A DNA stretch of 64,000 bases from Sinotaia quadrata (taxonomy: Eukaryota > Mollusca > Gastropoda > Architaenioglossa > Viviparidae): the NCBI GenBank assembly GCA_028829895.1, contig CM054177.1, positions 35,990,564 through 36,054,563 on the forward strand, in the 5' to 3' direction. Position numbers and translations under genes: made by a program. Under the pieces are notes generated by a model that saw only the letters and a program-made list of their open reading frames with translations, did no database searches and was not told the DNA's origin. Each line of letters opens with the position of its first letter. The stretch's first letter is position 1. Positions 59,808 through 64,000 of this stretch are shown here, piece after piece.

Positions 59808-60058
59808 CTAGCCGAATTGGACGCCAGCCCAATGCAGTAAAGCATGCAATCTCTTTGGAGGTGAAAAGAAAATCATTGGAAGCGAGCTTGGCACCTCCCA
59901 TTGCATCTACTTTTTTGTCACCAGAAACATTGATCAACACTGCTAATGCTTCACCTCAGTCGCAGGCTTCACCTTGCATTGCCAATTCGTGTCGCCCAAT
60001 CAAACAAGAACCAGATGTATCATCTGATTTCTCATTTACAGATGTTGAACTCTTAGAG
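59808..60058 (+). CDS. 2DBD nuclear receptor exon 5: C-terminal extension and hinge
   Basis: The exon starts after cacaatag with two bases completing an alanine codon, giving MSVE/ASRIGRQPNAVKHAI, the typical C-terminal extension of a nuclear-receptor DBD. A Ser/Pro/Ala-rich hinge of about 70 residues follows. It holds IKQEP (59999-60013), a match to the SUMO-acceptor pattern (hydrophobic-K-x-E), and ends in FTDVELLE. I place the donor at gag/gtcagc (60059), a weaker site; the frame otherwise reaches a stop at 60085. A stop so soon after the DBD would give a receptor without a ligand-binding domain, so a further exon beyond the window is more likely. Exons 1-5 total 1416 bases, 472 codons, without a stop. 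Confidence 0.85.
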
Positions 60059-60239
60059 GTCAGCTATTTTGCCACATATTTCTAAATAGCTGCTATTTAT
60101 AGAGCATCTGTCTCAAGGACACTCTGACTAGTATTTTGCTTAGAGCTGACATTTTACAGTGATTTTTTTTTTTGAAATAAGAACAGAAATGAGTTATCAT
60201 GTTGACCTATAAGAACACCCACAAAATAAATCCTAATCA

Positions 60240-60700
60240 ATTTATAATAGTAATAAAAGTTACTAAAAAAAATATTTTATTTGAAGAAACTTCTGATTCA
60301 GTGCATTTCTTGGAAATGGTAATGCAATTTCTTTTTAATCAAGCAACTGATAATGATGAAGAATAAAATAGATATTTTAAAAGTGTAAATTTCATAAAAA
60401 TATTTGGAAAATTGTGTGCTCACTCAGTCATCCAAACTTTGATCTCTGAACTAATTAATAATAGTAATAAAAGTTGTAATAAAAGTTACTAAAAATTTAT
60501 TTTGTTTGAAAAAAAACTCCTGGTTCAGTGTATTTCTTGAAAATGGTAATACATTTTTAAAAGAAAACTAACCTCTAATAATAATGAAGATTAAAATAGA
60601 TATTTTAAAAGTGTAAATTGCATAAAAGATATTTGGAAAATTGTGTACTCACCCTATTTCACCTCAGTCATCCAAACTTTGATCTCTGACTAATTAATAA
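60240..60700. repeat. Tandem duplication, about 230 bp unit
   Basis: Segments at about 60240-60458 and 60470-60698 share 'agtaataaaagttactaaaa', 'agatattttaaaagtgtaaa', 'atatttggaaaattgtg' and 'cagtcatccaaactttgatc' in order. Divergence is moderate. Confidence 0.85.
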
Positions 60701-60729
60701 TTACATTTGCATATTAAAGAACCCACATA

Positions 60730-62455
60730 TATATGTCACCACCACCTGTGTGGAGGTGAGCAGCGGTCAAGCTGGACGACACACTGACCTAGCAAGGTAT
60801 AAAATACAAAGTCTCACTCACAGACAACCACTATGGTTTGGTGGGATAATAGTTTATTCTGCATGCAGGGTAAAGTGTGAAAGCCAGCTGTGTGTAAATG
60901 TGAGCATGCGGGTGTATGAATGTGAAATGAGGGACGAACAGGATGAACAAATGATCAACCACACTAGTTCCCATTTTCGCAAACCAAGACAGACTCGGTA
61001 AATAAAGTGATAACAAATGAGAATTTATTCTCGGTATTGGGTCACACTAGCAGACGGTTGTTAGTCATTCATCCAATAAGCCATTCATGCACACATTCAT
61101 GGGATAGGGGACCAGAGCAATGAAATGGTGAATAAACAAAAAAAAGTAATAAAAAAAAAATCTCAATAAACTGAAGGCAGCGCAATACACATTATAAAAG
61201 ATGGTGATAACCGTGAACAATCAAACGTACATTTGCACAAGTACATGGGTAAAAACCAAAAAATCGTATGAATGAAAATATATGAAACATTAATAGCAAG
61301 CGGTAATAACTGTGAAAATCACATGCTACTCAGATATATACTGATGCAAATACATGGGTGAAAACCTAATACAATTTTCTAAATATTAATTACAGTGGTT
61401 GTAACAACTGCAAAAATGTCGTAATATATTTATGATGACTGAATGTTAAAGTTTTAACAATAAATGTTCATATGGAAAGTTCTGGGTGAAAACCCAAAGT
61501 GTTAATAGTTTTAAAGTTCTAAATGAATATCCAAATAAAGAACTTTAAATAACCTAATTACTCCTAACTACCAATGAGTAATGTGCCCCTAAATAAATAA
61601 CTTACACTAATTTGAAGAAAAAAGACTATGAAGGACACACTGAACAAACGACAAAAGTCAGTATGCACAACGTTGAAAATGTTCAAAACACTCACTGATG
61701 AAGTGAAATATACATGACATGGTGACACTGATGAGTGATGACCATGTTTGCAGACGCAAATGAAAACCATGTGATGAGCTGGGCATTGAAAAATGAACCA
61801 CTCGCAAACGGGTGAAGACTTAAATACAATTTCCCGTTGATAAAAGCTGGAAATGTTTTCAAGCTGAAGAGCGAGAAAATGTAGTGGTGATAACCGGTTG
61901 AGTGTCTGGACGAAATGTTCTTTCCTAACTCAGCCCAACTGTCCCTCAGTTCTGTAGACACTGAGTTACTGCGGACAGGTGTTGCTCCGATGAGCAGCCA
62001 GATAGAGAGCAAAAGACAATATCATGGAAGACCAGGTAGTCAGAAGATAATACCCAAGTACACTGTCTCAGCCAAATGACCAGCAAACATTAAAAGGATT
62101 TATTTCCAGTTGTGAAAAAAATTTAAATAAAATTCACGCCTGGGCCCAATGTGAAAGAAAACGAAGTTCTAGCACACTTATCGAGAGCCCACGCACACAT
62201 ACACTGAAACAAAAAATAATGGTCAGTCCTTATATGTAACTGCTAGATTCTGTTGCTTCCATGTCCGCATTACAAAAACGTGCAATCCAACTTTTTACTC
62301 TATGGGCACAAACTCCTAACATCGAAACATAGATCCTAGCTACTCTTAACTAATATTAAAATAACTTAGGTACTGTTTCACATATCTATCTATACTTTGC
62401 ATGTACATATACAAAAATATATAAATACTCACTCTCATAGACAGTGACTATGCAT
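60730..62455. other. CpG-richer non-coding block, probably a repeat
   Basis: The base texture changes at about 60750 and returns to AT-rich near 62400. Phrases such as 'gggtgaaaacc' and 'tacatgggt' recur at 61240, 61340 and 61485, and 'tgataaccgt' or 'taataactgt' at 61208 and 61302. There is no credible coding frame on either strand. Likely an unclassified insertion in the receptor intron. Confidence 0.4.
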
Positions 62456-63610
62456 TTAACCTGTTGACTGGCACAGTGCCCTTAGCGACACAAAACGTAA
62501 ATGCATCACTATGGTACAGTGACGCCAGCGTCATTTAACAACGCACGCATTTTCTTAGTCTGTCAACAAAGCTAACCGGGTCAAACAAGTGTGTATTTCC
62601 CTTAGCAGGCACATGTTATCTCTTCTATAATTGGACAGTTAGAATTAGACTGTTCATTTGATCTAAAAGCGTTCTTTTTTAATTTTTTTAAAAAAATTTT
62701 TTTCTGTTGCCTTCATTCATTGAGACAAGTTATGGCATCTTCATCGAAATGTGCATTCAGCTTCATTTACTGGCTGTCATTCAACTGCTGACTCTGATAT
62801 TGATGAGGCTAATAATTCTATTTATTTCTCAGAAGATTAATATTTCTGATCACTAGGGATTTACTACAAATTTATATCAGAGATGTTGCAGCTTGTCCAA
62901 ATCAAAAATGAAAATGGCGTGGCGTGGCGTCATGCGTTTGATTTGGAACACAACACCGCCTGCTTTTGCTGGTAACAGCGAAGTGCAAATCCCACTGGCA
63001 AAAGATTGTACATAATTCGATATTTTTCAACAATCTTTTCCTGATAATATAGTGCAACAAATTGTCGAGTATACGAATACATATACGCTGCTGCATTACT
63101 GATAGATCCAGAAAATACTGAGAAATCTCGAATCGATCAGTGGTTTGGTACTGTTGTAAGCGGAATTTATCAAGTTGTGAGGCTTATAATTTTCAAAGGA
63201 TAGATTGGAAATCTATTATTGATCATTATTTTTCTAATGATCAAATTTACGTTCATAATTTTTTTCCTAAAGTTATATCTAGCCGTAGATTTTGTTTGCT
63301 GCTGAGTTGCTTACATTTCTCAGACAATAGCATGCGTGACCAGAGACTGAATTCAGAAAATCACATTGATTCTTGGTCATTTTCTTCTATGTATTTCATC
63401 AGCAGTTTGTTTGAACATTTATTTTCATACTTTACAACACATATAATTGAGCAACATCATATTTTAAATTTATTTATTGCTCATTTACATTTTTTTTTAC
63501 ATGCATTATGTCTTCGTCAGTGTATTTACATTATTTCATACTTCTTCATTGTGGTTTCTTTTTCTCATGAGGAAATGGAACACACATTCAGTACTTTTAT
63601 TCTTGCCTGA
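62456..63610 (+). mobile_element. Decayed piggyBac-type element, left end and N-terminal half of transposase
   Basis: TTAA at 62456-62459 is followed by cctgttgactggcacagtgc, a plausible piggyBac terminus. Downstream on the plus strand are decayed transposase pieces in order: an acidic STADSDIDEANNSIYFSED (about 62782-62838), NTTPPAFAG (about 62948-62975), FDIFQQSFPDNIVQQIVEYTN (about 63018-63080) and SRRFCLLLSCLHFSDNSM (about 63280-63330). These match the order of the PGBD transposase N-terminal half. Stops and frame changes lie between them. The catalytic aspartates are not seen, and the open frame to 63610 turns into low-complexity sequence. The right terminus was not found. Confidence 0.75.
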
Positions 63611-63849
63611 CAATTTATCTTAGTAGTCATTGTACCAAACAGGTTTTATCAAAATAATACAACATTTCTAAATTTTACTGATAATGATCTATATTACAAA
63701 ATGTTCTGCACCTGGATTTGTGATCTACTGGTTTCAACCAGTCTGTGGCTTACATTTTATTATTCATATTTAATTATATCTATTACTAATCTTACCAAGC
63801 AAATGGACATGTTGGGAAAAAAGTTTCTTTCTATTCACTGAAATTGTTT

Positions 63850-64000
63850 TCAAAAGTGTGCATTGGATTCCTGTTTGGGATATATGGAAAACAAACAGCG
63901 TTTCTTTACTTCACTTGGAAGTGTAAACTATATTCAATGGAATTTTCACTGGAATAGTTAAAATAAAATGTGCATTTTACTCCTGTGTTGGGATATATGG
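63850..64000. repeat. Partial direct repeat at the right edge
   Basis: The phrase 'tgtgcatt-gattcctgt-ttgggatatatgg' occurs at about 63857 and, varied, at about 63969, some 112 bp apart. The repeat may continue beyond the window. Confidence 0.6.

Noticed and set aside
60059..64000. Search for the receptor ligand-binding domain
   Set aside because: No helix-3 to helix-5 signature or suitable open frame was found; it must lie to the right of the window.

Overview
The window is animal nuclear DNA. It is AT-rich, has long introns and GT-AG splice sites, and is full of transposable-element remains. There is no bacterial-style gene packing, and I saw no rRNA, tRNA or CRISPR array. Two protein-coding genes are supported, both on the + strand. 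The first (left) is the 3' end of a PTK7/off-track/CCK4-type receptor with a tyrosine pseudokinase. The second (right) is the 5' two-thirds of a nuclear receptor with two tandem DNA-binding domains (2DBD-NR). That receptor class is known from molluscs, flatworms and some other invertebrates and is absent from vertebrates and the usual insect models. Together with the very repeat-rich, low-gene-density texture, this points to a lophotrochozoan, most likely a mollusc and plausibly a cephalopod; the last step is inference.

Layout. 1-18.2 kb: the last two PTK7 exons (1410-1642 and 17173-17754), separated by a 15.5 kb intron. The intron holds a GATA microsatellite, two copies of an unclassified interspersed repeat ('family A') and a CpG-richer repeat ('family B'). 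18.2-41.7 kb: no host gene recognised. This stretch holds a small piggyBac-type element (19979-20722), a palindromic inverted repeat (22.9-23.05 kb), a 5.5 kb nest of family A copies in both orientations (28.4-33.9 kb), a CpG-richer stretch that could carry a promoter (33.9-35.1 kb), a decayed RTE-like LINE on the minus strand (37.6-40.0 kb) and a mariner-type MITE (40.7 kb).

41.7-60.06 kb: five consecutive exons of the 2DBD nuclear receptor, joined by phase-compatible introns into one 472-codon reading frame. They encode a 230-residue N-terminal region, DBD1 (exons 1+2), DBD2 (exons 3+4) and a hinge/C-terminal extension (exon 5). The ligand-binding domain must lie beyond the right edge. Intron 1 contains a 5.1 kb hAT element with recognisable terminal inverted repeats and an 8 bp target duplication. 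It also contains a 1.9 kb element with long imperfect inverted repeats that carries a decayed gene of an uncharacterised family. Intron 2 contains a second GTF2IRD2-type hAT transposase. 60.06-64 kb: intronic or intergenic, with a non-coding CpG-richer block and a decayed piggyBac transposase.

How the parts relate: PTK7 (Wnt/planar-polarity co-receptor) and the 2DBD receptor are independent neighbours on the same strand, and nothing suggests joint regulation. The mobile elements are intronic or intergenic passengers. Every transposase examined is broken by stops, frameshifts or deletions.
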